From: an uncultured Bacilli bacterium
GTDB lineage: Bacteria > Bacillota_I > Bacilli_A > RF39 > UBA660
Assembly (NCBI GenBank): GCA_944359055.1
Contig: CALVSO010000015.1
Location: 1 to 33,474, forward strand
Length of the DNA: 33,474 bases
Direction: 5' to 3'
Position 1 is the first letter of the stretch, and each line of letters opens with the position of its first letter. Shown piece after piece: positions 8,076 through 16,002 of this stretch. The position numbers and the translations under genes are program-made. The notes under the pieces are model-generated. The model was given only the letters and a program-made list of their open reading frames with translations, did no database searches and had not been told where the DNA came from.

Positions 8076-8209
8076 AAATTATAAGATATATATTCTTCTG
8101 TAATATCTTTAGTTTCTTCTAATTTGGTACTAGGCGTACTAATAATAGTTATCCCTAACATAATAACAATAAAGGCAATAATAGTTTTATTTTTTAACAT
8201 TTCTTTCAT
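8069..8209 (-). CDS. 46-aa single-pass membrane peptide, second gene of an SOS-type operon facing lexA
   Basis: This gene is below normal length cut-offs. ATG 8209 overlaps the TGA stop of the upstream 60-aa gene (ATGA), and GGAG lies 8 nt upstream inside that gene. The peptide has a basic start (MKEMLKNK), one hydrophobic segment (about residues 9-25, IIAFIVIMLGITIIST), and an acidic outer tail (KLEETKDITEEYIS). The stop codon is inside the operon terminator. In Bacillus the gene divergent from lexA is yneA, an SOS-induced single-pass division inhibitor; SidA of Caulobacter is a similarly tiny one. Position, promoter and topology suggest an analogous SOS-induced inhibitor, but this peptide has no LysM domain and I see no sequence proof. 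It could also be a TisB-like toxin. Confidence 0.72.
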   Translation of the reverse strand: MKEMLKNKTIIAFIVIMLGITIISTPSTKLEETKDITEEYISYNLK

Positions 8210-8388
8210 AATTCAAACTCCATTCTCTTAATAAAATAAATTTTTTCAATTTTGTCATCAAATATGACAGGATTATATTTTTTATATTGACTTAATTTTT
8301 CTTTGTTTAATTTTTTTATAATTGAACAAATTTTTTTCTTGCTATATCCTGTTAATAATTGAAGATCTTTAACTGTATAATATTCCAT
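8206..8388 (-). CDS. 60-aa helix-turn-helix protein, first gene of an SOS-type operon
   Basis: This small basic protein opens with MEYYTVKDLQLLTGYSKKK, a clear excisionase/MerR-like helix-turn-helix start. A helix with KIIKKLN-type basic residues and a short beta-rich C-terminus follow. The start is set at 8388: AAAGGAATGG lies upstream, and the -10 of the promoter (8412-8417) lies downstream of the alternative start at 8427, which therefore cannot be transcribed. The gene is coupled by ATGA to a 46-aa membrane peptide and transcribed away from lexA from a promoter containing an SOS box. It may be a DNA-binding regulator of the operon or a recombination-directionality-like factor; the function is unknown. 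Confidence 0.75.
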   Translation of the reverse strand: MEYYTVKDLQLLTGYSKKKICSIIKKLNKEKLSQYKKYNPVIFDDKIEKIYFIKRMEFEL

Positions 8389-8411
8389 AGCACCATTCCT
8401 TTCATGATTTA

Positions 8412-8440
8412 ATTTTATCACGAACAAATATTCGTGTCAA
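8412..8440 (-). promoter_or_regulatory. LexA-type SOS promoter of the small operon
   Basis: On the minus strand, TTGACA (8435-8440) and TAAAAT (8412-8417) are 17 nt apart. The spacer contains CGAACAAATATTCG (plus strand 8421-8434), which matches CGAAC-N4-GTTCG at 9 of 10 positions within the palindrome CACGAA/TTCGTG. The neighbouring lexA makes LexA repression very likely. Confidence 0.85.
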
Positions 8441-8458
8441 TATATTTTTATAAAAAAA

Positions 8459-8498
8459 CGAAAATTTGTTTGACAAATGTAAAATTATATGTTAAGAT
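8459..8498 (+). promoter_or_regulatory. lexA promoter with overlapping SOS box
   Basis: TTGACA (8470-8475) and TAAGAT (8493-8498) are 17 nt apart. A second SOS-like box CGAAAATTTGTTTG (8459-8472, 8 of 10 consensus positions) overlaps the -35, as expected for autorepression. Confidence 0.8.
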
Positions 8499-8529
8499 GT
8501 TGATAGAAAGTTAAAAGGAGGTAATTAAC

Positions 8530-9147
8530 TTGGAAAAATTAACTAATCAACAAGAAAAAATGTTAGATATAATTAAAAAATATGTTGTTAATCACGGATA
8601 TGCACCAACAGTCAGAGAATTATGCCAAGAAATGAACTTATCAAGTACAGCCACTGTTCAAGTTCATTTAAATAACTTAGAAAAAAAAGGATATATTAAA
8701 AAGGAAGAAAGCAAAAACAGAACTATTGAAATTTTAGTTGATAATGAATATAAAATTAAAAATGAATTAATTACTGAAGTACCACTACTAGGTAAAATTA
8801 CAGCAGGCAACCCTATTGAAGCAATTGAAAGACCGGATGAATACTTTAGTTTGCCATCATATTTAATACCAAAAAACAAAGATGTATTTACATTATTAGT
8901 AAGTGGTGAAAGTATGATTAATGCTGGTATTTTAGATGGTGATATTGTTATTGTTGAAAGAAAAAATACTGCTAATAATGGAGAAATAGTTGTAGCAATG
9001 ACTGATGAAAATGAAGTTACATTAAAAACATTTTATAAAGAAAAAGATCATTTTAGATTACAACCTGAAAATGATACTATGGAACCTTTTATTATGAATA
9101 ATGTTACTATTTTAGGTAAAGCTATTGGATTATATAGAAAAATATAA
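8530..9147 (+). CDS. lexA: LexA repressor/autoprotease, SOS master regulator
   Basis: This 205-aa protein is the usual length. An N-terminal winged helix (residues about 1-68) includes PTVRELCQEMNLSSTATV, the recognition helix of Bacillota LexA. The self-cleavage site is A92-G93 (ITAGNPI), and the catalytic dyad is S128 (SGESM) and K166 (TLKTFY). LexA represses SOS genes by binding CGAAC-N4-GTTCG and is inactivated by RecA-stimulated autocleavage. The start codon is TTG at 8530, seven nt after a strong AAAAGGAGGT SD. It is autoregulated through the box at 8459 and is divergent from a small SOS operon. No terminator follows directly; the next is at 9347. Confidence 0.97.
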   Translation: MEKLTNQQEKMLDIIKKYVVNHGYAPTVRELCQEMNLSSTATVQVHLNNLEKKGYIKKEESKNRTIEILVDNEYKIKNELITEVPLLGKITAGNPIEAIERPDEYFSLPSYLIPKNKDVFTLLVSGESMINAGILDGDIVIVERKNTANNGEIVVAMTDENEVTLKTFYKEKDHFRLQPENDTMEPFIMNNVTILGKAIGLYRKI

Positions 9148-9227
9148 AATCATTATTGACTAATTAATATTTTTAAATTTATTGCATATAATAGATATGT
9201 AATAATACAAGGTTATATGTCATTAAC

Positions 9228-9256
9228 TTGACTTTTATTAAAAACTATAGTATTAT
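9228..9256 (+). promoter_or_regulatory. promoter of a putative small RNA
   Basis: TTGACT (9228-9233) and TATTAT (9251-9256) are 17 nt apart, with no coding start downstream on this strand. A second TATAAT occurs at 9187-9192 without a good -35. Confidence 0.5.
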
Positions 9257-9262
9257 TATATT

Positions 9263-9372
9263 ACCGGAGAGAAATTCTCGTCAGGTCGATAGTTAGGATA
9301 CGATTTATTAATTAAGCGTACTGTATTGTACGTCGCCCTAACTGGGAAAAAGTCACATTAGTGACTTTTTTT
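9263..9372 (+). ncRNA. putative structured small RNA of about 110 nt
   Basis: This stretch has no reading frame but is visibly richer in G and C than neighbouring spacers and full of stems. These are GAGA/TCTC near 9268-9279; AGTTAGG (9291-9297) with CCTAACT (9337-9343), enclosing CGTAC (9317-9321) with GTACG (9328-9332); and the terminator hairpin at 9347-9370. A promoter precedes it. It could instead be the lexA 3' UTR, since no terminator separates it from lexA, and upstream pairing GTAATAATAC/GTATTATTA (near 9199-9208 and 9249-9258) would allow a longer form. It does not match SRP RNA, 5S rRNA, tmRNA or 6S RNA as I know them. Confidence 0.5.
9347..9370. terminator. strong bidirectional terminator
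   Basis: A 10-bp stem AAAAAGTCAC/GTGACTTTTT (9347-9356 with 9361-9370) with tetraloop ATTA has T-runs on both sides. It serves the RNA/lexA side and the DUF3800 gene. Confidence 0.9.
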
Positions 9373-9377
9373 CTTTA

Positions 9378-10106
9378 TTATGGAAGAACTATTTTAAAAT
9401 CAACAATTTTTGATAATGATTCATGAATTTCATTTTCATTTTCTATAGCAATTCTTCTAATTGTTCCAGCCAACAAATCCGCAGCTTGAACGACATAACT
9501 TTTTCCAGAATCTTGATAAGTCACTTTTACTTCCAAATCTGAAAAAACAATAGGATTTATTCTAGTAGAGTAATTATAATTACATATTCCATATTTTAAT
9601 TCTTCAACTAATCCATCGTGCAAATTGTAATATCCATTACTTTTTGTACTTTGTTGATCGATATTAACAATTAAACGTATTGGTTTAGTTGGGTCAATAC
9701 TGCTACATTTTATTAAATTTTTAATTATTTCTTTTATCATTCTTCTAATTGAATAATCTAGAAATCTACCTTTTGCTGCTTTACTTTCCTTAATATGTTC
9801 ATACACATAATCATTTTTTATTACCAAAGCAACTACATAATATTTTTTTATATAGTTCATTACTCTTCTTTTATCAGATTTTTTTATATTAGTATTTTTA
9901 ATTTCAGGGCAATTATTTTGACATAGATCTCTAGAATTGCAATAATTGCATTTTATATCATTAATAATACTTCTATATTGAGTAATAAATTTATCTTTTT
10001 CCTTTTTTGATAAAAAAACTAAGCCTCCATAAACACTTATATGTTCTTTCGAAGTTAGTTTTCCGGAATCATCTAAATTAATATATATTTCTTGTATTTT
10101 ATTCAT
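9378..10106 (-). CDS. DUF3800-family protein with an inserted four-cysteine cluster
   Basis: This 242-aa protein shows both ends of the DUF3800 signature: the acidic start YINLDDSG (D12, D13) and the closing VQAADLLAG near residue 207. An internal VNIDQQS strand adds a further Asp. The family adopts an RNase H-like fold and is often found in defence or mobile contexts; activity is inferred, not proven. A CX2CX5CX3C cluster (C53, C56, C62, C66) in the first third looks like a metal-binding insert. The start ATG 10106 follows GGGGGAG, with an extended -10 (TGGTATAAT, 10136-10144) upstream. It is a single gene, with no partner adjacent. Confidence 0.8.
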   Translation of the reverse strand: MNKIQEIYINLDDSGKLTSKEHISVYGGLVFLSKKEKDKFITQYRSIINDIKCNYCNSRDLCQNNCPEIKNTNIKKSDKRRVMNYIKKYYVVALVIKNDYVYEHIKESKAAKGRFLDYSIRRMIKEIIKNLIKCSSIDPTKPIRLIVNIDQQSTKSNGYYNLHDGLVEELKYGICNYNYSTRINPIVFSDLEVKVTYQDSGKSYVVQAADLLAGTIRRIAIENENEIHESLSKIVDFKIVLP

Positions 10107-10135
10107 CTAAACTCCCCCTTTAATTGTTTAATAAT

Positions 10136-10144
10136 ATTATACCA
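10136..10144 (-). promoter_or_regulatory. extended -10 of the DUF3800 gene
   Basis: TGGTATAAT on the minus strand, 30 nt before the ATG. No matching -35 is present. Confidence 0.5.
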
Positions 10145-10176
10145 TTTTATAAGTCAATTAAGTTATAAAACAAATT

Positions 10177-10202
10177 AAAATCAGGATTTTATTCCTGATT
10201 TT
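10177..10202 (-). terminator. ftsK terminator
   Basis: A 10-bp stem AAAATCAGGA/TCCTGATTTT (10177-10186 with 10193-10202) with a 6-nt loop overlaps the ftsK stop codon. Confidence 0.8.
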
Positions 10203-12387
10203 TTTCTAACTTAACTAAAACTTCTCTAGGTTTAGAACCATTAGAAGGACCAATTATTCCTCTTTCCTCTAATAAATCAATTGCCCTAGCAGCTCTATTA
10301 TATCCTAATCTAAATCTTCTTTGTAATAACGAAGCACTTGCTTTTCCTTGTGTTACAACAAATTCAACAATTTCATTATATAAAGGCTCTTCCATTGCAT
10401 CTTCAGTCATTGTTGTAGCTCCTTTAACATCTTCAGAAGCAACTGTTAAAGATTCATCATATCTTGCTTTTTGTTGTGAAATAGTATAATCTGCTACTGC
10501 TTTAATTTCTTCATCAGATATAAATGTACCTTGAACTCTTATTGGAACATTTTCTCCTTGTGGTAAAAATAACATATCACCTTTACCCAATAGTTTTTCG
10601 GCTCCAGTCATATCTAAAATTGTTCTTGAGTCAATACTTGAAGATACAGCAAATGAAATACGAGATGGAATATTAGCTTTTACAACACCAGTAATTACAT
10701 CAGTAGATGGTCTTTGGGTTGCTACTATCAAATGAATTCCTGCAGCTCTTGCCATTTGTGTTATTCTCATAATGGATTCTTCAACTTCTTTAGCAGCTAC
10801 TAACATTAAATCTGCTAATTCGTCAATTATTACTACGATATATGGTAGTTTTTTAATATCACCATTAGTATTTTTTTTCTCTAAATAAGCATTGTAACCT
10901 GCTATATTTTTAGTTCCGGATTGCTCGAACAAATCATATCGATGTTCCATTTCTGTAACTATTTTTTTTAGCACTATATTAGCTTTTTTAGGATCAGTTA
11001 CAACAGGTGTTAATAAATGTGGTACTCCATTATACATTGATAATTCAACTTTTTTAGGATCGACTAATACTAATTTAACTTCATCAGGTTTAGCCCTCAT
11101 CAATATTGATATCAACATACTATTAATACAAACAGATTTACCAGATCCAGTAGAACCTGCTACTAATAAATGTGGTGTCTTATTTATTTCACAATAAATA
11201 GGTTTACCCATAATATCTTTACCTAAAGTTACTAATAATTTAGAATCTTCCATTCCTTTAGGAACACTTTCTAATATTTCTCTTACACTTACCATTGTAA
11301 CAGTTTTGTTTGGTATTTCAACACCAACTGTTTTTTTACCAGGAATAGGTGCTTGAATATGAACACTTTTAGCAGCTAGTGCCAAAGCAATTTCTTTATC
11401 TAAACTTACTATTCTGCTTAATTTAGTTCCAGCTTTGATATCTAATTCATATTGTGTTACAGCAGGTCCAATATTAATTGCTACAACTTTGGCTTCAATA
11501 CCAAAATCACGAAATACAGTTTGTAATATATCTACAGTATCTTTAATTGCATCTTGATTCTCTTTATTATTTTTCTTAGTAGGTTTTGAAAGTAAACTTA
11601 TAGGTGGATATTTATAATTTATATTTGTATCTCCCACTTCTTTTATTTCATCTAACTCAATTGTTTCAATATCATCTTTTTTAACTTCTTCATTTTGAAT
11701 TATCTCATCCATACTAGAAATTACAATTTTATCATCTTTTTCGTATTCATCTTCAACTTTTTTAATATGTTCTTTATCTTTTGTTTTGTGAGCTAAATTA
11801 ACTGTTCCTTGAACTGTTTTCTTAACACCTTTTTCTAAAGATTTAATGACATCATATATAGTAATACCGGTAAATAAAATAAAACCACATATTATTAAAG
11901 CGACACTGACCACATTTGCACCTTGTAATGATACTAATTTTACCATAGATACACTAAGTATAGCTCCTATCATTCCGCCACCTTGAATATCCATAGTACC
12001 ATCAATAAAATAATTTAAATTATTAAGCGTTTCTTCAATAACTGTTCCATAACTTATAGTATCATTAACAGCTAATTGTTTTATATAACCTAAATGAAAC
12101 AAACATAATACACCTAAAACAATTATATATAATCCAATTAATTTTGAAGTTAGCAAATCAGGTTTAGTTCTTTTTACAATCATAAATCCACCAATAATAC
12201 CTACTATTATTAATAAAACTGACCATAAAACTCCAACTAAGAATCCTGAAAAACCAACTATAATATTAGCTAGTAATCCAAATCTACAGCAACCTATTAT
12301 AGCTGCTAAAATAAGTAATATTCCATATATTTCAACTTTAGCATTATTATCTTTCTTTACTTCTTTTCTTACCTTTTTCTTAGTCAT
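10189..12387 (-). CDS. ftsK: FtsK/SpoIIIE DNA translocase
   Basis: This 732-aa protein has four to five N-terminal membrane helices (to about residue 180), a short acidic linker (about 190-270), then the alpha/beta motor. Walker A is GSTGSGKS near residue 412, Walker B is VVIIDELADL, and the ATQRPSTDVITG block follows. The C-terminal winged-helix gamma domain (QGKASASLLQRRFRLGYNRAARAIDLLE) reads DNA polarity sequences. FtsK-type proteins pump chromosome DNA through the closing septum. The length fits the short-linker Bacillota form. The SD is GAAGGTGA, and an extended -10 (TGATATAAT, 12411-12419) lies upstream. Whether it is the division (FtsK/SftA) or sporulation-type (SpoIIIE) member cannot be told. 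Confidence 0.95.
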   Translation of the reverse strand: MTKKKVRKEVKKDNNAKVEIYGILLILAAIIGCCRFGLLANIIVGFSGFLVGVLWSVLLIIVGIIGGFMIVKRTKPDLLTSKLIGLYIIVLGVLCLFHLGYIKQLAVNDTISYGTVIEETLNNLNYFIDGTMDIQGGGMIGAILSVSMVKLVSLQGANVVSVALIICGFILFTGITIYDVIKSLEKGVKKTVQGTVNLAHKTKDKEHIKKVEDEYEKDDKIVISSMDEIIQNEEVKKDDIETIELDEIKEVGDTNINYKYPPISLLSKPTKKNNKENQDAIKDTVDILQTVFRDFGIEAKVVAINIGPAVTQYELDIKAGTKLSRIVSLDKEIALALAAKSVHIQAPIPGKKTVGVEIPNKTVTMVSVREILESVPKGMEDSKLLVTLGKDIMGKPIYCEINKTPHLLVAGSTGSGKSVCINSMLISILMRAKPDEVKLVLVDPKKVELSMYNGVPHLLTPVVTDPKKANIVLKKIVTEMEHRYDLFEQSGTKNIAGYNAYLEKKNTNGDIKKLPYIVVIIDELADLMLVAAKEVEESIMRITQMARAAGIHLIVATQRPSTDVITGVVKANIPSRISFAVSSSIDSRTILDMTGAEKLLGKGDMLFLPQGENVPIRVQGTFISDEEIKAVADYTISQQKARYDESLTVASEDVKGATTMTEDAMEEPLYNEIVEFVVTQGKASASLLQRRFRLGYNRAARAIDLLEERGIIGPSNGSKPREVLVKLEKNQE

Positions 12388-12434
12388 TTAACTTCACCTT
12401 CTACATTAAAATTATATCACATTTAAACAAAAAA

Positions 12435-12456
12435 AGGAATTATTTTTCTAATTCCT
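12435..12456 (-). terminator. terminator of the murD-PEBP-eno operon
   Basis: An 8-bp stem AGGAATTA/TAATTCCT (12435-12442 with 12449-12456), overlapping the last enolase codons, is followed by a T-run on the minus strand. Confidence 0.85.
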
Positions 12457-13666
12457 CTTCAATTCTTAACAATTGATTATATTTACATACTCTATCAGTT
12501 CTTGATAATGAACCGGTTTTTATTTGACCCAAATTAAGACCTACAGCTAAATCTGCAATTATCGTATCTTCTGTTTCGCCACTTCTATGTGAGATGATTG
12601 TTTTATAGCCATTCTTTTTAGCAAATTCAATTGTTTCTAATGTTTCAGTAATAGTTCCAATTTGATTAACTTTTAATAATATCGCATTCCCTGCTTTATG
12701 TTCGATGCCATATTTTAAATATTTTTTGTTTGTTACAAATAAATCATCACCCACTAATTGAATTTTATTACCCAATTTATTAGTTATCAATTTAAATCCT
12801 TCCCAATCATTTTCATCTACTGGATCTTCAATCGAAATAATCGGATAGTTAGAACATAATTCTTGATAAAATTCAATTAATTCGTTTGTATTTAATTTTT
12901 TATTTTCTCCTTTTAAATTATACATTCCATCTTCATATAATACACTAGCCGCAATATCTAGTGCGATGTTAACATCGACGCCAGGTGTATAATTAGCTCT
13001 TTTGATTGCTTCAACTATAATATCTAAAGCTTCTTTGTTGCTTTTTAAATTAGGGGCAAATCCTCCTTCATCGCCAACATTAGTATTATATCCTTTTTCT
13101 TTTAATACTTGTTTTAATGTATGGAAAACTTCTGATCCGATTCTTAATCGTTCTTTAAATGTATAATCATTAGGTATAATCATAAATTCTTGAAAATCTA
13201 AATTGTTATCGGCATGAACACCGCCATTTAAAATATTCATCATTGGTATCGGTAAAATTGTCCCATCACCAACATATCGATATAGTGGTTTACCACTTGC
13301 AAGACTAGCTGCTTTTAAGGTAGCCATAGAAACACCTAATATAGCATTAGCACCTAATTTACTTTTATTTTCTGTTCCATCTAATTCTATTAAAGTTTTA
13401 TCAATTAATTTTTGATTCATAGCATCCATACTAATTAGTTTTTCTCTTATAATTGTATTAACATTATTAACAGCTTTTAAAACACCTTTACCATTATATT
13501 TTGAATCATTATCTCTTAATTCTAAGGCTTCGCGACTGCCAGTGGAAACACCACTTGGAACAATTGCTCTACCTAAAATTCCATTTTCTAAAATAACATC
13601 AACTTCGACAGTTGGATTACCCCTTGAATCTAATACTTCTCTAGCTTTTATGTTTTGTATTTTCAT
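12440..13666 (-). CDS. eno: enolase (phosphopyruvate hydratase)
   Basis: Enolase interconverts 2-phosphoglycerate and phosphoenolpyruvate in glycolysis. The 408-aa protein is a little shorter than the usual 425-435. Recognisable blocks are [17 protein letters not shown], the substrate loop PSGVSTG (normally SGASTG), [27 protein letters not shown], the metal-binding [22 protein letters not shown], the catalytic Lys in [18 protein letters not shown], and [10 protein letters not shown] near the end. It is the last gene of an operon after murD and the PEBP gene rather than with other glycolytic genes. Several substitutions in normally invariant blocks (A to V in the loop, DP for DG after the metal Glu) mark it as a divergent enolase, but the catalytic residues appear present. 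Confidence 0.95.
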   Translation of the reverse strand: MKIQNIKAREVLDSRGNPTVEVDVILENGILGRAIVPSGVSTGSREALELRDNDSKYNGKGVLKAVNNVNTIIREKLISMDAMNQKLIDKTLIELDGTENKSKLGANAILGVSMATLKAASLASGKPLYRYVGDGTILPIPMMNILNGGVHADNNLDFQEFMIIPNDYTFKERLRIGSEVFHTLKQVLKEKGYNTNVGDEGGFAPNLKSNKEALDIIVEAIKRANYTPGVDVNIALDIAASVLYEDGMYNLKGENKKLNTNELIEFYQELCSNYPIISIEDPVDENDWEGFKLITNKLGNKIQLVGDDLFVTNKKYLKYGIEHKAGNAILLKVNQIGTITETLETIEFAKKNGYKTIISHRSGETEDTIIADLAVGLNLGQIKTGSLSRTDRVCKYNQLLRIEEELEK

Positions 13667-13677
13667 ATTTTCCCTTT

Positions 13678-14124
13678 CTAATTATTATATAAACCTTTAA
13701 TATTAGTTTCGGCTAAAATATGATTTTTTATACTTTCTTTTAATTCTTTATAAGTAAAACCATCTTTTAAATCAAGTAAACAATCTAAAGCATAAATAGT
13801 TATATCATAATAGTGTGGTCGATCAGGTGGAGCCATACCACCATAATTATTTCTATTAAAATCATTCTTTCCTTCAATAAAGTCATGTTTATTTAAACTA
13901 GCATTTTCTTCTAAATATGGTTTGGTAATATTAGCAACTAACCAATGAACAAAATCATAACCGCATACTTCTATTGCATCAAAATCTTCAATTATAACTG
14001 CAAAAGAAATAGTATTTTTAGGATAATCTATAAATTCTAAAGGTATAGATAATTCCATATTTCCTCTTTTACCATATTTATCTAAAATAACACCATCTAT
14101 AATTCCTGAACTTTTTATTTTCAT
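13678..14124 (-). CDS. YbhB/YbcL-type phosphatidylethanolamine-binding (PEBP) protein
   Basis: This 148-aa protein has the bacterial PEBP signature: IEDFDA then [10 protein letters not shown], and further on [17 protein letters not shown], the conserved ligand-pocket blocks. The molecular role of bacterial members is not settled; they are called Raf-kinase-inhibitor-like because of fold similarity. The start ATG overlaps the murD stop (ATGA), so translation is coupled to murD, and eno follows 11 nt downstream. No signal peptide is seen, so it is cytosolic. Confidence 0.9.
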   Translation of the reverse strand: MKIKSSGIIDGVILDKYGKRGNMELSIPLEFIDYPKNTISFAVIIEDFDAIEVCGYDFVHWLVANITKPYLEENASLNKHDFIEGKNDFNRNNYGGMAPPDRPHYYDITIYALDCLLDLKDGFTYKELKESIKNHILAETNIKGLYNN

Positions 14125-15449
14125 TTTAAGCCATTAACTACTTTCTTAAACTCGTTTCCTCTATCTTCAAATTTCGCATATTGATCCCAAGAAGCACAAG
14201 CAGGACTTAATAAAATAACACTGTTATCAATTGATAATTCATAAGCTTTTTTAATAGATTCCTCTAAATTATCTTTTTTATAACATTCTATATTATTTTT
14301 ATTACAAAAATCTAATATTCTATCTTTAGTTTCACCATAACATACAACTGCTTTAACATTTTTCATATGCGGTAATAATTCATCAAAAGAATGTCCTCTA
14401 TCTAATCCACCTAATAATAAATATGTTGGCTTATTAAATGAATCTAAGGCAATATTAGTTGACACAACATTTGTTGCTTTTGAATCATTATAAAATTCTC
14501 TTGTATTTAATGTTCTTACATATTCTAATCTATGTTCTACACCAGAAAAGATAGTTAATACTTTTTTTATTATTTCATTTGAAACATTAAATTGTTTAGC
14601 TACAATAACCGCGCACATAATATTTTCATAATTATGATTACCTTTTAATTTTATTTCATCTAATTTAATAATTTCTTCTTTATAGTAAATTGCATTATTT
14701 TTAATACAAGCATCACATTCTTTATAAGCTGAAAAATATATTTTATTTGATTTTATATCTTTTGTATTATTTATTACATCTTGGTTATTACCATTTAATA
14801 TTGCAATATCATTACTATCATGATATTTAAATATTCTTACTTTATTTTTAATATAATTTTCATAAGTTCCAAAATGATCTAAATGAGTTGGGGACAAATT
14901 AGTCATAACACCAATATCAATTTTAAAATCTTTAAAATCATGCATTTGATGTCCTGAAACTTCTAAAACTAAAATATCATTTTCTTTGACACTTTCTAAC
15001 AAAGAACACATAGGATAACCTATATTTCCACCCAAATGAACAGGTAATCCTGCTTCTTTTAATATATTATAAGTTAATGTAGTTGTTGTTGTTTTACCAT
15101 TACTTCCTGTAATACCTACTATTTTTACATTTTTAGGTAAATAATGATAAGCTACTTCTAATTCGTTTATAACAGGAATATTTAAATCATTTGCTTTTAA
15201 ACAAACTGGATGATCTAATTTAATTCCAGGATTCTTAACAACATAACTAAAACTATCATCTAACAAATCAACTGGTTTATCAGTTATTATTAAATTAACT
15301 CCCAACTCTTTTAATTCTTTTACTTTTTCTTCATCTTGTTCTTTCATATCAGTAATAACAATATCACAATTATGTTTAGCTAAAACCTTAGCTACTTCAT
15401 AACCAGATCTTGCCATTCCTAATATAAATATTTTTTTATTATCATACAT
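14121..15449 (-). CDS. murD: UDP-N-acetylmuramoyl-L-alanine--D-glutamate ligase
   Basis: MurD adds D-Glu to UDP-MurNAc-L-Ala in cytoplasmic peptidoglycan precursor synthesis. It has the N-terminal Rossmann start (IFILGMARSGYEVAK), the ATP loop GITGSNGKTTTT, NLSPTHLDHFGTYENYIKNK (including the carbamylated-Lys region), SGVEHRLEYV, NDSKATN, LLGGLDRG and LLSPACASWDQY, all MurD-specific. Length is 442 aa from ATG 15449. A GTG nine nt further upstream lies inside the AGGTGAT SD and is rejected. It is unusual in sitting outside the murE-mraY-murG cluster 12 kb away, heading an operon with a PEBP gene and eno. Confidence 0.96.
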   Translation of the reverse strand: MYDNKKIFILGMARSGYEVAKVLAKHNCDIVITDMKEQDEEKVKELKELGVNLIITDKPVDLLDDSFSYVVKNPGIKLDHPVCLKANDLNIPVINELEVAYHYLPKNVKIVGITGSNGKTTTTTLTYNILKEAGLPVHLGGNIGYPMCSLLESVKENDILVLEVSGHQMHDFKDFKIDIGVMTNLSPTHLDHFGTYENYIKNKVRIFKYHDSNDIAILNGNNQDVINNTKDIKSNKIYFSAYKECDACIKNNAIYYKEEIIKLDEIKLKGNHNYENIMCAVIVAKQFNVSNEIIKKVLTIFSGVEHRLEYVRTLNTREFYNDSKATNVVSTNIALDSFNKPTYLLLGGLDRGHSFDELLPHMKNVKAVVCYGETKDRILDFCNKNNIECYKKDNLEESIKKAYELSIDNSVILLSPACASWDQYAKFEDRGNEFKKVVNGLK

Positions 15450-15465
15450 TTTTATCACCTATTAC

Positions 15466-15474
15466 ATTATATCA
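15466..15474 (-). promoter_or_regulatory. extended -10 of the murD operon
   Basis: TGATATAAT on the minus strand, 17-25 nt before the ATG at 15449. No clear -35 is present. Confidence 0.55.
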
Positions 15475-15492
15475 TTTTTTTATAAAAAAAGA

Positions 15493-15520
15493 AAAAATTG
15501 TAATATTTTATACAATTTTT
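15493..15520 (-). terminator. terminator of rpsU-yqeY
   Basis: A 10-bp stem AAAAATTGTA/TACAATTTTT (15493-15502 with 15511-15520) with an 8-nt loop lies directly after the yqeY stop. Confidence 0.85.
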
Positions 15521-15963
15521 TATAAATTATTTAATTTTTCTTTTACTAATTTGTTAACTAATGACATATCAGCTTTACCTTTTAATAAAGGAGAAATCTT
15601 ACCCATAATTTTTCCTGTATCAGCTTGACTTGTTGGATTTACTTCATTAAACACTTCATCAATAACTTTATTAATTTCTTCTTCACCCATCATAGCAGGC
15701 ATATATTTTTCTAGAATACTTATTTCTTTTTCTGTTTGTTTAATTAAATCAGTTCTACCACTTTTTTCTAAATCACCGATAGTTTCTTTCCTTGTTTTAA
15801 TTTGCTTAGCTATTACAGCTACTACTTCATCATCTGTTAAATCTCTTTTTTTATTAATTTCCTCTAATTGAATAGCTCCTTTAACCATTCTAACAACATT
15901 TAATAAATCCTTATTTTGATTTTTCATTGCATTTTTTAAATCAATCATTATTTTTTCTTTCAT
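15520..15963 (-). CDS. yqeY: GatB/YqeY domain protein
   Basis: This 147-aa protein is all helical and of typical YqeY length, with MKNQNKDLLNVVRMVKGAIQ at the start, KQIKTRKETI, EKEISILEKYMPAMM and TGKIMGKISPLLKGKAD. The family shares the C-terminal tRNA-binding domain of GatB and is thought to act in tRNA-dependent amidation or RNA binding; the exact role is unknown. It lies directly downstream of rpsU, the standard Bacillota neighbour arrangement, and is separated from it by a short hairpin that may reduce read-through. Confidence 0.93.
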   Translation of the reverse strand: MKEKIMIDLKNAMKNQNKDLLNVVRMVKGAIQLEEINKKRDLTDDEVVAVIAKQIKTRKETIGDLEKSGRTDLIKQTEKEISILEKYMPAMMGEEEINKVIDEVFNEVNPTSQADTGKIMGKISPLLKGKADMSLVNKLVKEKLNNL

Positions 15964-15988
15964 ATATTATCCCTTTCTTATATTAAAA

Positions 15989-16002
15989 AAGCCCAAAGGC
16001 TT
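15989..16002 (-). terminator. short hairpin between rpsU and yqeY (attenuator)
   Basis: A 5-bp stem AAGCC/GGCTT around a 4-nt loop is followed on the minus strand by six Ts. It is weak enough for partial read-through, which would give more bS21 than YqeY. Confidence 0.6.

Noticed and set aside
8389..8427. longer N-terminus for the 60-aa HTH protein
   Set aside because: Its start lies upstream of the -10 box and inside the LexA operator.
9148..9377. riboswitch or known housekeeping RNA (SRP RNA, 6S RNA, tmRNA)
   Set aside because: There is no downstream gene on that strand for a riboswitch, and the characteristic core sequences of those RNAs are absent.
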